Assembly: GCF_029224025.1 (NCBI RefSeq)
Contig: NZ_CP119392.1
Location: 519,001-583,000, forward strand
Length of the DNA: 64,000 bases
Direction: 5' to 3'
Origin: Rhodanobacter sp. AS-Z3
Lineage (GTDB): Bacteria; Pseudomonadota; Gammaproteobacteria; Xanthomonadales; Rhodanobacteraceae
Part shown: positions 42,211 to 51,741 of the stretch, piece by piece
How positions within the stretch are numbered: position 1 is the first letter of the stretch
How the letters are laid out: the number at the start of each line of letters is the position of its first letter
The notes under the pieces: generated by a model
What the model was told of the DNA's origin: nothing
Databases searched by the model: none
The model's input: the letters and a program-made list of their open reading frames with translations, nothing else
Program-made: the position numbers and the translations under genes

Positions 42211-43260
42211 ATGAAACGTCTATTAGCCACCCTCTTGCTTGCCACCACCGCAGTCCACGCCACTCCCCACACGACCCCGGACCTTGCCCGATTGACCTCG
42301 GTCGAGCCAAAGATCGCCGATAAAACCTACAAGGACATCACCAGCATCCTGGTGGTTCAGGACGGCAAGACCGTCTACGAGCACTACTTCAACGGCAGCA
42401 CCGTTGATACGCTCAACGACGTGCGCTCGGCCAGCAAGAGCATCACAGCGTTGCTGGTGGGCGCGGCGATCGACCGCCATCTCATCAGCGGCGTGAAGGC
42501 GCCGGTCTATGACTTCTTTGCTGACCACAAGCCAGCCGATCCGCGGCTGCAGAAAACCACGCTCGAAGATCTGCTGACGATGAGCTCGCTGTGGGAGTGC
42601 GACGACGAGAACCCTTTTTCCAGCGGCAACGAGGAGCGCATGTATGTCACCGAGCGCTGGCTGGACTTCGCGCTGGCGCTGCCGGTCAAGGGCTTCGCAC
42701 CGTGGATGGCCAAGCCTGCGGACAGCCCGTTCGGGCGTGCCTTCTCGTATTGCACCGCCGGTGCGTTCGTCGCCGGGGCGGCCGTGGAACGGGCCGCAAA
42801 GATGCCGCTCGCGACGTTCGCGGCGCAGGTGCTGGAACGGCCGCTGGGCATCACCTCGGTAACCTGGAACCACTCGCCGGAGGGCATCGGCATGGGTGGC
42901 GGCGGCACCCGCTATCGCACCCGCGATCTGGCGAAGATCGGCCAGCTGGTGCTCGATGGCGGACGCTGGGAAGGCAAGCAGGTGATCTCGGCCGACTACA
43001 TCAAGGCGATGACCAGTCCGCACGCCCAGGCCCGCGATGACGCCGAGTACGGCTATTTCTGGTGGCATTTCCATTTCAATGTCGACGGCAAGGACGTGGC
43101 GGCCTGGTCGATGTCCGGCAATGGCGGCAATTACGTGCTATTTGTGCCGCAGTGGCGACTGGTCGCGGTGGTAACCAGCAAAGCCTACAACCAGCGTTAC
43201 GCCCATCCGCAGTCGCGCGAAATCATCAGCGACTACATCCTCAAGGCTACCCAGCCCTAG
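42211..43260 (+). CDS. Exported serine hydrolase (class C beta-lactamase-like)
   Basis: A 349-aa protein with a signal peptide (MKRLLATLLLATTAVHA) and a penicillin-binding/beta-lactamase class C fold. It has SxxK as SASK (Ser73, Lys76), a Tyr180 motif in FSYCTAG in place of YxN, and a late GNGGN segment where H/KxG usually lies. Many such enzymes are esterases or D-amino peptidases rather than beta-lactamases. Its stop overlaps that of the convergent regulator gene as CTAG (43257-43260). It lies inside the segment bounded by uppP-like sequences. Confidence 0.88.
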   Translation: MKRLLATLLLATTAVHATPHTTPDLARLTSVEPKIADKTYKDITSILVVQDGKTVYEHYFNGSTVDTLNDVRSASKSITALLVGAAIDRHLISGVKAPVYDFFADHKPADPRLQKTTLEDLLTMSSLWECDDENPFSSGNEERMYVTERWLDFALALPVKGFAPWMAKPADSPFGRAFSYCTAGAFVAGAAVERAAKMPLATFAAQVLERPLGITSVTWNHSPEGIGMGGGGTRYRTRDLAKIGQLVLDGGRWEGKQVISADYIKAMTSPHAQARDDAEYGYFWWHFHFNVDGKDVAAWSMSGNGGNYVLFVPQWRLVAVVTSKAYNQRYAHPQSREIISDYILKATQP

Positions 43261-44798
43261 CGCTTGGGCGGTGGCAGGTCGGCGGGCTTCCAGTCGGCCG
43301 TCAGTACCTGCTGCCGCTGTCGTGCCACCTCGTCGCTGATGCGAGCCAGTTGTCGTTCGAAGCCCGCCTCACCGGCCAGCTTTTCGAACAGCGGCGATAC
43401 CTGCAGATAGGCGCGATCGGGAAAGCCGGCATCGACGGCGCGGGCGATCGCCGCGACGGCGGCATCCTTGTCGCCACGTGCGAGTTCAAGCAGGGCGACT
43501 TCCAGCATGCTGCCTGGCCAGGGCTGGCCTGCTTGCATGTCGGCCTTCAGCGCCGCGATGCGCTGCTCGATCCACGCCGGCGGCGCCGCGGGTTCACCGT
43601 AAATGGCTGCCAGCGTTTGCGGCAGGGTGGCTTCCGGCCGCAGTTTGCTCGCGGAGCGGAATGCCGCTGCGGCGCCGGCGCGATCGTGGCGCTGCAGCGC
43701 CAGTTCGCCTTGCATCACATACAGATCCACATGCGGCGTATGCCGTGCCAGCGAAGCCTCCAGGGCCAGCTGGGCGTCGTCGTAGCGTCCCTGCAGATAC
43801 AGGCAGCGCGGCCACGCGATATTGGCGAACACATTGTCCGGGTCGAGCTGGAAGATCCTCGATAGTCGTGCTTGCGCGTTCGCCACGAAACCCAGCAGCT
43901 CCAGCTCGCGCGCTATCTGCGTATCGCGGAAGCGCACGCGCGAGGCGTCACCCGACAGTTGCAGGTTCATGCGCAAGGCGTCGGCCAGGCGCCCTTTCTC
44001 CTGGTACAGGTAAGCGACCGAGGCGCGACTGGCATTGTCGGAGGCATTCAGTGCAATGGCACGTTCGTAACTGGCGATCGCATCGTCAATGCGTCCGGAG
44101 CAATCCTGCGCATAGGCCAGCGCTGACCACGCCGCGGCATTGCTCGGCTCGCGTTCAAGCACGCGCCGCGCCAGCGCGTGGCCCTGATCGGTATCCGCAC
44201 GGCTGCCGTTGAACAGACAGGCGCGTGCGCTGGATGCACGGCTGAGGCCAAGCAGGGCGTCGCCGTCATCGGGATTGGCCTGCAAGGCTTGCTGGTAAAG
44301 CGAGATGGCCCGTTCGTTGTTTTCGGACTGGCCGATCGCAGCGTAATAGGCGGCACGACGCACCAGCGGGCTGCGCAGGTCGGGGGTCACGGCCGCTTTC
44401 GGCCACGTCATCCACATAATGACCCCGGCAATCACGACCACCGCGGCGGCGGCAAACCACCTGCCGCGCGCATTTCGGGATGCCGCGATCGGCACCGGCG
44501 CGCGACACAACTGGTAACCCTTGCCGCGCACGGAGCGGATGTAGCGCGGCTGCCGGCTGTCGTCGCCGAGCGCCTGCCGCAACAGCTTCACTCGTTGGGT
44601 GACGGTCTCTTCGTTGACGACGGCGGGTGCCCAGACATCGGCCATCAGCGTGTCGATGTCCACCACCGCGTCGCCGTGGGCGATCAGGCAGGCCAGCAAG
44701 TGAAAGTTCAGGCCGGCAACGTCAAGCCGGGCATCGTCGCGGGTGACCTGCTGGCCAGCCGTGTCGACGATCAGATCGAGCAAGCGAACCTGGGTCAT
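43257..44798 (-). CDS. Winged-helix/TPR transmembrane regulator (CadC/ToxR-like)
   Basis: A 513-aa protein: an N-terminal OmpR/ToxR-type winged helix (about 1-95, with NEETVTQRVKLLRQALGDD and IRSVRGKGYQL), one transmembrane helix (about 113-132) and a periplasmic domain of tetratricopeptide-like repeats (AAWSALAYAQDCSGRIDDAIASY, LYQEKGRLADAL and others). Such one-component regulators sense periplasmic signals and act directly on DNA. The ATG at 44798 lies 7 bp after the uppP stop, so it is co-transcribed with uppP. It is convergent with the serine hydrolase and may control it. Confidence 0.88.
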   Translation of the reverse strand: MTQVRLLDLIVDTAGQQVTRDDARLDVAGLNFHLLACLIAHGDAVVDIDTLMADVWAPAVVNEETVTQRVKLLRQALGDDSRQPRYIRSVRGKGYQLCRAPVPIAASRNARGRWFAAAAVVVIAGVIMWMTWPKAAVTPDLRSPLVRRAAYYAAIGQSENNERAISLYQQALQANPDDGDALLGLSRASSARACLFNGSRADTDQGHALARRVLEREPSNAAAWSALAYAQDCSGRIDDAIASYERAIALNASDNASRASVAYLYQEKGRLADALRMNLQLSGDASRVRFRDTQIARELELLGFVANAQARLSRIFQLDPDNVFANIAWPRCLYLQGRYDDAQLALEASLARHTPHVDLYVMQGELALQRHDRAGAAAAFRSASKLRPEATLPQTLAAIYGEPAAPPAWIEQRIAALKADMQAGQPWPGSMLEVALLELARGDKDAAVAAIARAVDAGFPDRAYLQVSPLFEKLAGEAGFERQLARISDEVARQRQQVLTADWKPADLPPPKR

Positions 44799-44805
44799 GC
44801 CCGAA

Positions 44806-45603
44806 TCATGTGCCGGCCGGGACCAGCAACAGCAGGGTGACGCCGAACGCAATGCGATAGATCGCGAATGGGGTGAAGGTGTGGCTGCGGATGTAGCCGA
44901 GCAGCCATTTCACCGCGATGAAGGCGACGATCGCGGAGACCACGAAGCCGACCAGCAGCGCGGTCCAGTCCTCATGTACGGCGCCGCCATCCTTCACCAC
45001 CTTCAACAGCTCGTAGCCGGTCGCTGCATACATCGTGGGAATGCCGACGAGGAACGCGAACTCGGTAGCGGCGGCGCGGTTGCTGGTGCCGAACAACATC
45101 GCCGCAAAAATCGTGGCAGCCGAGCGCGAGGTGCCGGGGAAGATGCCGGCAATCATCTGCGCGATGCCAACCAGGATGGCCACCCGCCAGGTCACTTCGC
45201 TGCGATCGGGTTGCCGTGCGGCCAGCAGCTCGGCGCCAATCATCCAGAAGCCGCCGATCACCAGCGCCCAGGCGATCGGGGTCACCTTCTCCGGCAGCTT
45301 GAAGCCGAACTTCACCGCGATCAGGCCGAGCACGGCGGTGATCCCGAAAGCGACGATCAGTTTCAGCAGGTAATCGCGATTGCCCGGTTCGCGCCACTGC
45401 GTCAGCAACTGCCAGATGCGCTTCCAGTAGATCAGCGTAACCGCAAGGATCGCGCCGGCCTGGATACCGATATTGAACAGGTCCGAGCGTGTGCCCAGTC
45501 CGAACTTCTCGGCGATCAGCAGGTGGCCAGTCGAGGAGATCGGCAGGAATTCGGTGATGCCTTCGATGATGCCGAGCAGGATGACGTGGAGCAGGTCGAT
45601 CAC
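44806..45603 (-). CDS. uppP: Undecaprenyl-diphosphatase
   Basis: A polytopic membrane phosphatase, 265 aa, that regenerates undecaprenyl phosphate for cell-wall synthesis (BacA family; confers bacitracin tolerance). Active-site motifs are EGITEFLPISSTGH near residue 14 and FPGTSRSAATI near 170. GTG 45603 gives the standard N-terminus (IDLLHVILLGIIEG); a longer frame from 45660 lacks a ribosome site. The 3' third is partly duplicated as a decayed fragment at 41905-42065. The downstream gene is a transmembrane regulator. Confidence 0.95.
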   Translation of the reverse strand: MIDLLHVILLGIIEGITEFLPISSTGHLLIAEKFGLGTRSDLFNIGIQAGAILAVTLIYWKRIWQLLTQWREPGNRDYLLKLIVAFGITAVLGLIAVKFGFKLPEKVTPIAWALVIGGFWMIGAELLAARQPDRSEVTWRVAILVGIAQMIAGIFPGTSRSAATIFAAMLFGTSNRAAATEFAFLVGIPTMYAATGYELLKVVKDGGAVHEDWTALLVGFVVSAIVAFIAVKWLLGYIRSHTFTPFAIYRIAFGVTLLLLVPAGT

Positions 45604-45722
45604 GGGGAAGTCCGTTGAGTAGATGGAGTGTGCCGGTCGGTTGCCGGCACTAAGCGCCATAGCTTACGGGTTTTGCCGGTGGGTTGGCGTGGCCACGGAT
45701 GTTGTCGATATTGCGCGCGCAG

Positions 45723-45739
45723 TGCACTGGAACGGTGCA
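45723..45739. promoter_or_regulatory. NtrC-like binding site upstream of torF-glnK-amtB
   Basis: TGCACT-GGAAC-GGTGCA matches the NtrC enhancer consensus (TGCACY-N5-RGTGCA) at every specified base. It lies about 100 bp upstream of the sigma-54 promoter at 45834, a usual enhancer distance. Confidence 0.85.
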
Positions 45740-45833
45740 AAGGCGTCAGGCCGACGCGTGCGGCTGGTGCGAATGACTTGGTGAGAAAGATCTTGCGATG
45801 GACCCATCGGGCTGCGGCAAGGGCGGCGGCCGA

Positions 45834-45849
45834 TGGCACGCGGCTTGCT
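45834..45849 (+). promoter_or_regulatory. Sigma-54 promoter of torF-glnK-amtB
   Basis: TGGCAC-GCGGC-TTGCT has the invariant GG and GC 10 bp apart and agrees with the -24/-12 consensus. Transcription should start near 45860, giving an 85-100 nt leader. The rest of 45604-45948 holds no gene. Confidence 0.88.
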
Positions 45850-45892
45850 GAAGTGGCTTGAGGCTCAGGCGAAAGCGTGACCCGACGAAGTC

Positions 45893-45916
45893 CGATGGAC
45901 GTCTGGACGTCCATCG
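45893..45916 (+). promoter_or_regulatory. Leader hairpin of the torF-glnK-amtB transcript
   Basis: CGATGGACGTC and GACGTCCATCG are separated by TG: an 11-bp perfect inverted repeat inside the predicted 5' leader, 32 bp before the torF start. It has no T-run. A role in mRNA stability, attenuation or protein binding is possible. Confidence 0.6.
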
Positions 45917-45948
45917 TCCGCAAGCCACATCCGCAAGGGGGTCAGCTC

Positions 45949-47074
<1,126 letters not shown>

Positions 47075-47094
47075 ACCATCCACGCGAGGTTGCC

Positions 47095-48423
47095 ATGCAA
47101 ACATTCACGTTGTTCCGCACCATGCGCATGGCCCTTGCCTTGTTGCTGACTTTGGTAGCACCGATGCTGCACGCCGAGGTCGTCGTGCCGGTAGTCGACA
47201 AGGGCGATGTGGCGTGGATGCTCACCTCCACCTTGCTGGTGCTGTTGATGACCGTGCCAGGGCTGGCCTTGTTCTACGGCGGGCTGGTGCGTTCGAAGAA
47301 CGTGTTGTCGGTGTTGATGCAGGTGATGACGGTGTTCTCGCTGTTGCTGCTGCTGTGGGTGATCTATGGCTACAGCCTGGTCTTCGGCGGTGACGGTGTG
47401 CTGATCGGCAACTTCCACAAGCTGTTCCTGCACGGCGTCAGCAAGGACACCGTGGCAGCCACGTTCACTGCTGGCGTGGCACTGCCCGAATACGTGTTCA
47501 TCGCCTTCCAGGCGACCTTCGCCGGCATTACCGGCGCGCTGATCGTGGGTTCGTTCGCCGAGCGCATGCGCTTCCGCGCGGTGCTGCTGTTTGTGGCGCT
47601 CTGGTTCACCTTCGCCTACCTGCCGATTGCGCACATGGTCTGGTACGGACCGACGGGCTATCTGTTCGCCAAGGGTGCGCTGGATTTTGCCGGTGGCACG
47701 GTGGTGCACATCAATGCCGGCGTGGCGGGACTTGTCGGCGCGTACATGGTGGGTCCGCGGCTGGGCTTTGGTCGCGAGTCGATGAAGCCGCACAACGTTA
47801 CCTTCACCATGGTCGGCGCCGCGCTGTTGTGGGTGGGCTGGTTCGGCTTCAACGCCGGTTCCAATCTGGAAGCCAATGCCGGCGCGGCGCTGGCCTTCAT
47901 CAACACCTTGCTGGCCGCAGCGGCGGGCATGTTGGCGTGGCTGGCCGCCGAAGCGTTGCTGCGCGGGCATGCTTCGATGGTGGGTGGTGCGTCCGGCGTG
48001 GTCGCAGGGCTGGTCGGCATCACGCCGGCCTGCGGCACGGTGGGGCCGATGGGGTCCATCGTGATCGGTGTGCTGGCCAGCCTCTGCTGCGTGTGGGGCG
48101 TCACCGGGCTGAAGCGCTTGCTGCGCGCGGATGATTCGCTGGACGTGTTTGGCGTGCATGGCATCGGCGGCATCGTCGGTGCGCTGTTGACGGCGGTGTT
48201 CACCGCGCCGGCACTCGGTGGCAGTGGCGCGGCGGATTTCGCGATGAGTCACCAACTCTGGGTGCAGGCGCTCGGCGTGCTGATCACGGTGTTCTGGAGC
48301 GGGCTGGTTTCGGTGCTGGCTTATCTGACGGTCAAGGCCGCGTTCGGCCTGCGCGTGCCGCACGATGCCGAGCGCGAGGGGCTGGACATCACCACGCACG
48401 GTGAAAGCGCCTACGATATCTGA
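47095..48423 (+). CDS. amtB: Ammonium channel
   Basis: A 442-aa Amt-family channel with a cleavable N-terminal signal sequence (about 1-24) and 11 predicted helices. It has the family motifs VPGLALFYGGLVR, DFAGGTVVHINAGVAGL (pore His), AALLWVGWFGFNAGS and FGVHGIGGIVGALL (second pore His). It conducts NH4+/NH3 into the cell and binds GlnK. ATG 47095 follows GAGGT; an upstream GTG overlapping the glnK stop is unlikely. Confidence 0.97.
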   Translation: MQTFTLFRTMRMALALLLTLVAPMLHAEVVVPVVDKGDVAWMLTSTLLVLLMTVPGLALFYGGLVRSKNVLSVLMQVMTVFSLLLLLWVIYGYSLVFGGDGVLIGNFHKLFLHGVSKDTVAATFTAGVALPEYVFIAFQATFAGITGALIVGSFAERMRFRAVLLFVALWFTFAYLPIAHMVWYGPTGYLFAKGALDFAGGTVVHINAGVAGLVGAYMVGPRLGFGRESMKPHNVTFTMVGAALLWVGWFGFNAGSNLEANAGAALAFINTLLAAAAGMLAWLAAEALLRGHASMVGGASGVVAGLVGITPACGTVGPMGSIVIGVLASLCCVWGVTGLKRLLRADDSLDVFGVHGIGGIVGALLTAVFTAPALGGSGAADFAMSHQLWVQALGVLITVFWSGLVSVLAYLTVKAAFGLRVPHDAEREGLDITTHGESAYDI

Positions 48424-48451
48424 CCCAGCCGGCAAGCCCTTCGTTTGAATG

Positions 48452-48498
48452 TGCAATGATGGTGCGACAAGTCGCCATCATTGCACCACCATGCTGCA
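48452..48498. promoter_or_regulatory. Two NtrC-like sites upstream of glnA
   Basis: TGCAATGATGGTGCG (48452-48466) is a weaker site and TGCACC-ACCAT-GCTGCA (48482-48498) a strong one, about 65-110 bp upstream of the -24/-12 element. The region also forms a bulged inverted repeat (48452-48484, TGCAATGATGG with CCATCATTGCA), which may end the amtB transcript as well. Confidence 0.75.
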
Positions 48499-48561
48499 AT
48501 CGGCTTTGTCCGTTCGGTCCGAAAAGCCTGCCAGACCTTGTTCCTCAAGGGTTTGGCTGAT

Positions 48562-48577
48562 TGGCACGGGCTTTGCT
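48562..48577 (+). promoter_or_regulatory. Sigma-54 promoter of glnA
   Basis: TGGCAC-GGGCT-TTGCT has GG and GC exactly 10 bp apart. Predicted start of transcription is near 48588, about 25 bp before the glnA ATG, whose ribosome site is CGAGG. Confidence 0.88.
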
Positions 48578-48612
48578 CAAACCAAACCATCATCCACCGC
48601 CGAGGTTGCCCC

Positions 48613-50022
48613 ATGTCTGCCAACAAAGTGCTCGACCTGATCCAGGAACACGACGTTGAATTCGTCGACTTCCGCTTTGCGGACATGCTCGGTGTACATC
48701 ACCATGTGACCTTCCCGGCGCACGCGATCGACGAGTCCACGTTTGAAGACGGCAAGATGTTCGACGGTTCGTCGATCACCGGCTGGAAGGGCATCAACGA
48801 GTCGGACATGGTCTTGCTGCCCGATCCGGATACCGCGCATCTCGATCCGTTCAGCTCGCATGTGCAGCTGATCCTGCATTGCGACGTGCTGGAGCCGAGC
48901 ACCATGCAGGCCTACGGCCGCGACCCGCGCTCGATTGCCAAGCGCGGTGAGGCGTTCCTGAAATCCACCGGCATCGCCGATACCGCGTTCTTTGGTCCGG
49001 AGCCCGAGTTCTTCATTTTCGATTCGGTGCGTTTCCAGAATGATCCGGGCCGCGTGTTCTACGAGATCGGTTCGGAAGAAGCGGCATGGTCGTCGCGCTA
49101 CAAGTACGACGGCAACAACACCGGTCACCGTCCGGGTGTGAAGGGCGGCTATTTCCCGGTCAGCCCGGTCGATTCGCTGGGCGACCTGCGCGCCGACATG
49201 TGCAAGGTGCTCGAGTCGCTCGGTCAGACCGTCGAAGTGCATCACCACGAAGTGGCGAACGCAGGCCAGTGCGAGATCGGCGTGAAGTTCAACACGCTGG
49301 TGAAGAAGGCCGACGAGTTGATGACGATGAAGTACGTCATCAAGAACGTGGCGCACCAGAACGGCAAGACCGTCACCTTCATGCCCAAGCCGCTGGTTGG
49401 CGACAATGGCAGTGGCATGCATGTGCATCAGTCGCTGGCCAAGAACGGCGAGAATCTGTTTGCCGGTGATCTGTACGGTGGCCTGAGCCAGATGGCGCTG
49501 TGGTACATCGGCGGCATCTTCAAGCACGCCCGCGCGATCAACGCCTTTGCCAACTCCACCACCAACAGCTACAAGCGGCTGGTGCCGGGTTTTGAAGCAC
49601 CGGTGATGCTGGCCTATTCGGCGCGCAATCGCTCGGCCAGCTGCCGTATCCCGTTCGTGGCCAGCCCGAAGGGTCGCCGCATCGAAGTGCGCTTCCCCGA
49701 TCCGATGAACTCCGGCTACCTGGTGTTCACCGCCCTGATGATGGCCGGCCTCGATGGCATCATCAACAAGATCGATCCGGGTGCGCCGGCCGACAAGGAC
49801 CTGTACGACCTGCCGCCGGAAGAAGAGAAGAACATTCCGCAGGTGTGCTCCAGCCTTGATGCCGCACTGGAAGCGCTGGACAAGGACCGCGAGTTCCTCA
49901 AGGCCGGTGGCGTGTTCACCGATGACTTCATCGATGCGTACATCGAAGTGAAGATGAAGGAAGTCACCAAGTACCGCGCCAGCACCCATCCGCTGGAATT
50001 CCAGATGTACTACTCGCTCTGA
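48613..50022 (+). CDS. glnA: Glutamine synthetase type I
   Basis: A 469-aa dodecameric GSI. It makes glutamine from glutamate, NH3 and ATP. It has [18 protein letters not shown] near residue 40, metal ligands in [20 protein letters not shown], the ATP-binding [16 protein letters not shown], and the adenylylation Tyr in DLYDLPPEE near 397. It starts at ATG 48613. With amtB, glnK and gltBD, all core ammonia-assimilation steps are in this window. Control by NtrC/sigma-54 is predicted from the upstream sites, and activity control by adenylylation from the conserved Tyr. Confidence 0.98.
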   Translation: MSANKVLDLIQEHDVEFVDFRFADMLGVHHHVTFPAHAIDESTFEDGKMFDGSSITGWKGINESDMVLLPDPDTAHLDPFSSHVQLILHCDVLEPSTMQAYGRDPRSIAKRGEAFLKSTGIADTAFFGPEPEFFIFDSVRFQNDPGRVFYEIGSEEAAWSSRYKYDGNNTGHRPGVKGGYFPVSPVDSLGDLRADMCKVLESLGQTVEVHHHEVANAGQCEIGVKFNTLVKKADELMTMKYVIKNVAHQNGKTVTFMPKPLVGDNGSGMHVHQSLAKNGENLFAGDLYGGLSQMALWYIGGIFKHARAINAFANSTTNSYKRLVPGFEAPVMLAYSARNRSASCRIPFVASPKGRRIEVRFPDPMNSGYLVFTALMMAGLDGIINKIDPGAPADKDLYDLPPEEEKNIPQVCSSLDAALEALDKDREFLKAGGVFTDDFIDAYIEVKMKEVTKYRASTHPLEFQMYYSL

Positions 50023-50041
50023 CCGATTCGGTGGGGTCGTG

Positions 50042-50073
50042 ATGAAAACGGGCGCTGCGGCGCCCGTTTTCAT
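50042..50073. terminator. Bidirectional terminator after glnA
   Basis: A 14-bp perfect stem ATGAAAACGGGCGC/GCGCCCGTTTTCAT with TGCG loop lies 20 bp after the glnA stop, with A- and T-rich outer arms. Confidence 0.92.
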
Positions 50074-50121
50074 GCTGAGTTAGGATGACTGGAAGTCACG
50101 GACGAACAGGGAAACAGCAGG

Positions 50122-51462
50122 ATGCGAATCGTGAAAGTGCTGGCGTGGACCCTGGGTCTGCTGTTGCTGGTGTTGATTGCCAGCTTTGCGTGGGGCCGGC
50201 TGCGTCCGCCCACCAGCGCTCAGGCGCAGGCGCTCTCGCTGCTGAAACCCGCGGCTCCACCTGTCGCAGCGTTCAATGCGTGGGCGACCGTATGGTTGCT
50301 GGACTACGACATCCCTGCCGATCAGATCGACGCGGTGTATGCGCAGGAACGTCAGCACGCGCTGGACTGGGCGCAGCGGCTACAGAACCAGCCGCCGACA
50401 GCGAACTATCAGAAAGAGGCCGCGCAGCACTTTCCGAAACGGCCCGAGTTCACCGCGGCGGATCGGCAAACGCTGTGTCGTCGTCAGGACCGCGACTGCC
50501 TGAGCAAGGTGCGCGCGAACCTGCAGCCCCTGCGCGAGCTGCTGGCGCGGCAATCCGCGCGGCTGAGTCGACTGCGTGCCATCCCCACCGATGCCATCCT
50601 GTGGGATGAAACCACCAGCAGGCCCGACATACCGTTCCCGGATTTCGGTGCGTACGAAAATCTGCAGTTGACCGCGGCGGCGCTGGACTTTGTCGATGGT
50701 CAACACACGCAAGCACTGGCGCAGGTCTGCAGCAACGCATTGACGGTGCGCAACCTGCACGCACATACCAATTCGCTGGTGGGTGCGATGGTCGCCAATA
50801 GCTGGATGGACTCGATCGAGCCGCTGCTGGCGGGCATGCTGACTGAGCTGCCGGCGGATCAACCCATACCGGCCGATTGCGCGGCGGCATTCGCGCCGGT
50901 TACCCGCGCGGATGTCAGCTTGTGCGCGCCCATGCAGCGGGAATATCAGCTTGTTCAAGGCGGTTTCGCCATCATTGATCCGGCCCAATCCCGTGGGCGG
51001 CTGCGAGTGCTGATGCATCTACTGGTCGATATCGACAGCACGCGGCGGCTTATCGCACCTGTCTACGGTTGGGCCTGTCAGCCGGCGGTGATTGACAGCA
51101 TGCTGGATGATCGCCCGCTCAATGGGGCGCAGCGGCCGCAGGTGCGTTATGACGCTTTCGATGAAGTGTCCAATCGAATCGGCTTGAGTCTGGCGCGAAT
51201 CACCCAGCCAGATTCTGCAAACTACATGAACCGCAATGAAGACTACGCCGCCGGCCTGCGCGCGATGGGCTGGCTGCTGGCGAACCGTGCGGCTGCCCGT
51301 ACGCCTGTCGATTGGCGGCAGCAGTTTGCGCAAGCTCGCGCCGACTTGCAGCAAGGCGGCAGCCGCGATTTCCAGCTTGACCCCGCTGCTGCGCGGCTGA
51401 TCGTGCCACAGCTGAAGGCACGTCCTGATCAACCATCGCTCATCTTGCCGTTGACGAAGTAG
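50122..51462 (+). CDS. Membrane-anchored hypothetical protein
   Basis: A 446-aa protein not recognised. An N-terminal hydrophobic helix (about 7-24) is an uncleaved anchor or signal sequence; the rest is predicted soluble and mostly alpha-helical, probably periplasmic. Cysteines occur in CRRQDRDC near residue 118 and singly further on. WATVWLLDYDIPADQIDAVYAQE and SLVGAMVANSWMDSIEPLLAGML are conspicuous helical blocks. The ribosome site is AGGG about 9 nt from ATG 50122. It stands between the glnA terminator and the GGDEF-EAL gene, with no operon context. Confidence 0.8.
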   Translation: MRIVKVLAWTLGLLLLVLIASFAWGRLRPPTSAQAQALSLLKPAAPPVAAFNAWATVWLLDYDIPADQIDAVYAQERQHALDWAQRLQNQPPTANYQKEAAQHFPKRPEFTAADRQTLCRRQDRDCLSKVRANLQPLRELLARQSARLSRLRAIPTDAILWDETTSRPDIPFPDFGAYENLQLTAAALDFVDGQHTQALAQVCSNALTVRNLHAHTNSLVGAMVANSWMDSIEPLLAGMLTELPADQPIPADCAAAFAPVTRADVSLCAPMQREYQLVQGGFAIIDPAQSRGRLRVLMHLLVDIDSTRRLIAPVYGWACQPAVIDSMLDDRPLNGAQRPQVRYDAFDEVSNRIGLSLARITQPDSANYMNRNEDYAAGLRAMGWLLANRAAARTPVDWRQQFAQARADLQQGGSRDFQLDPAAARLIVPQLKARPDQPSLILPLTK

Positions 51463-51741
51463 TTGAGTCGTCCCGCTGGAGTCGGCTGACGCATGACCCG
51501 TCGTGATGCGACCGTTGCCGGCAGCAGCGTGCCTCGCCGTTGATCCGCACCACGCTGCGATACCACGGCGCGCCAGCATCGGTGGTCGCTGCGCGCCATG
51601 GGTGAATCACCTGTTGCGTGAGTTAATTGTCACGGCCTGTAACCGTACGCCGGCACCGACCCCAAGACACCCGCCCTGTTCATAAGGCATGCTTGCTCGC
51701 ACAGGGTGGCCAACGGCTGCCTGCGTCTTGGGGAGAAAGGC

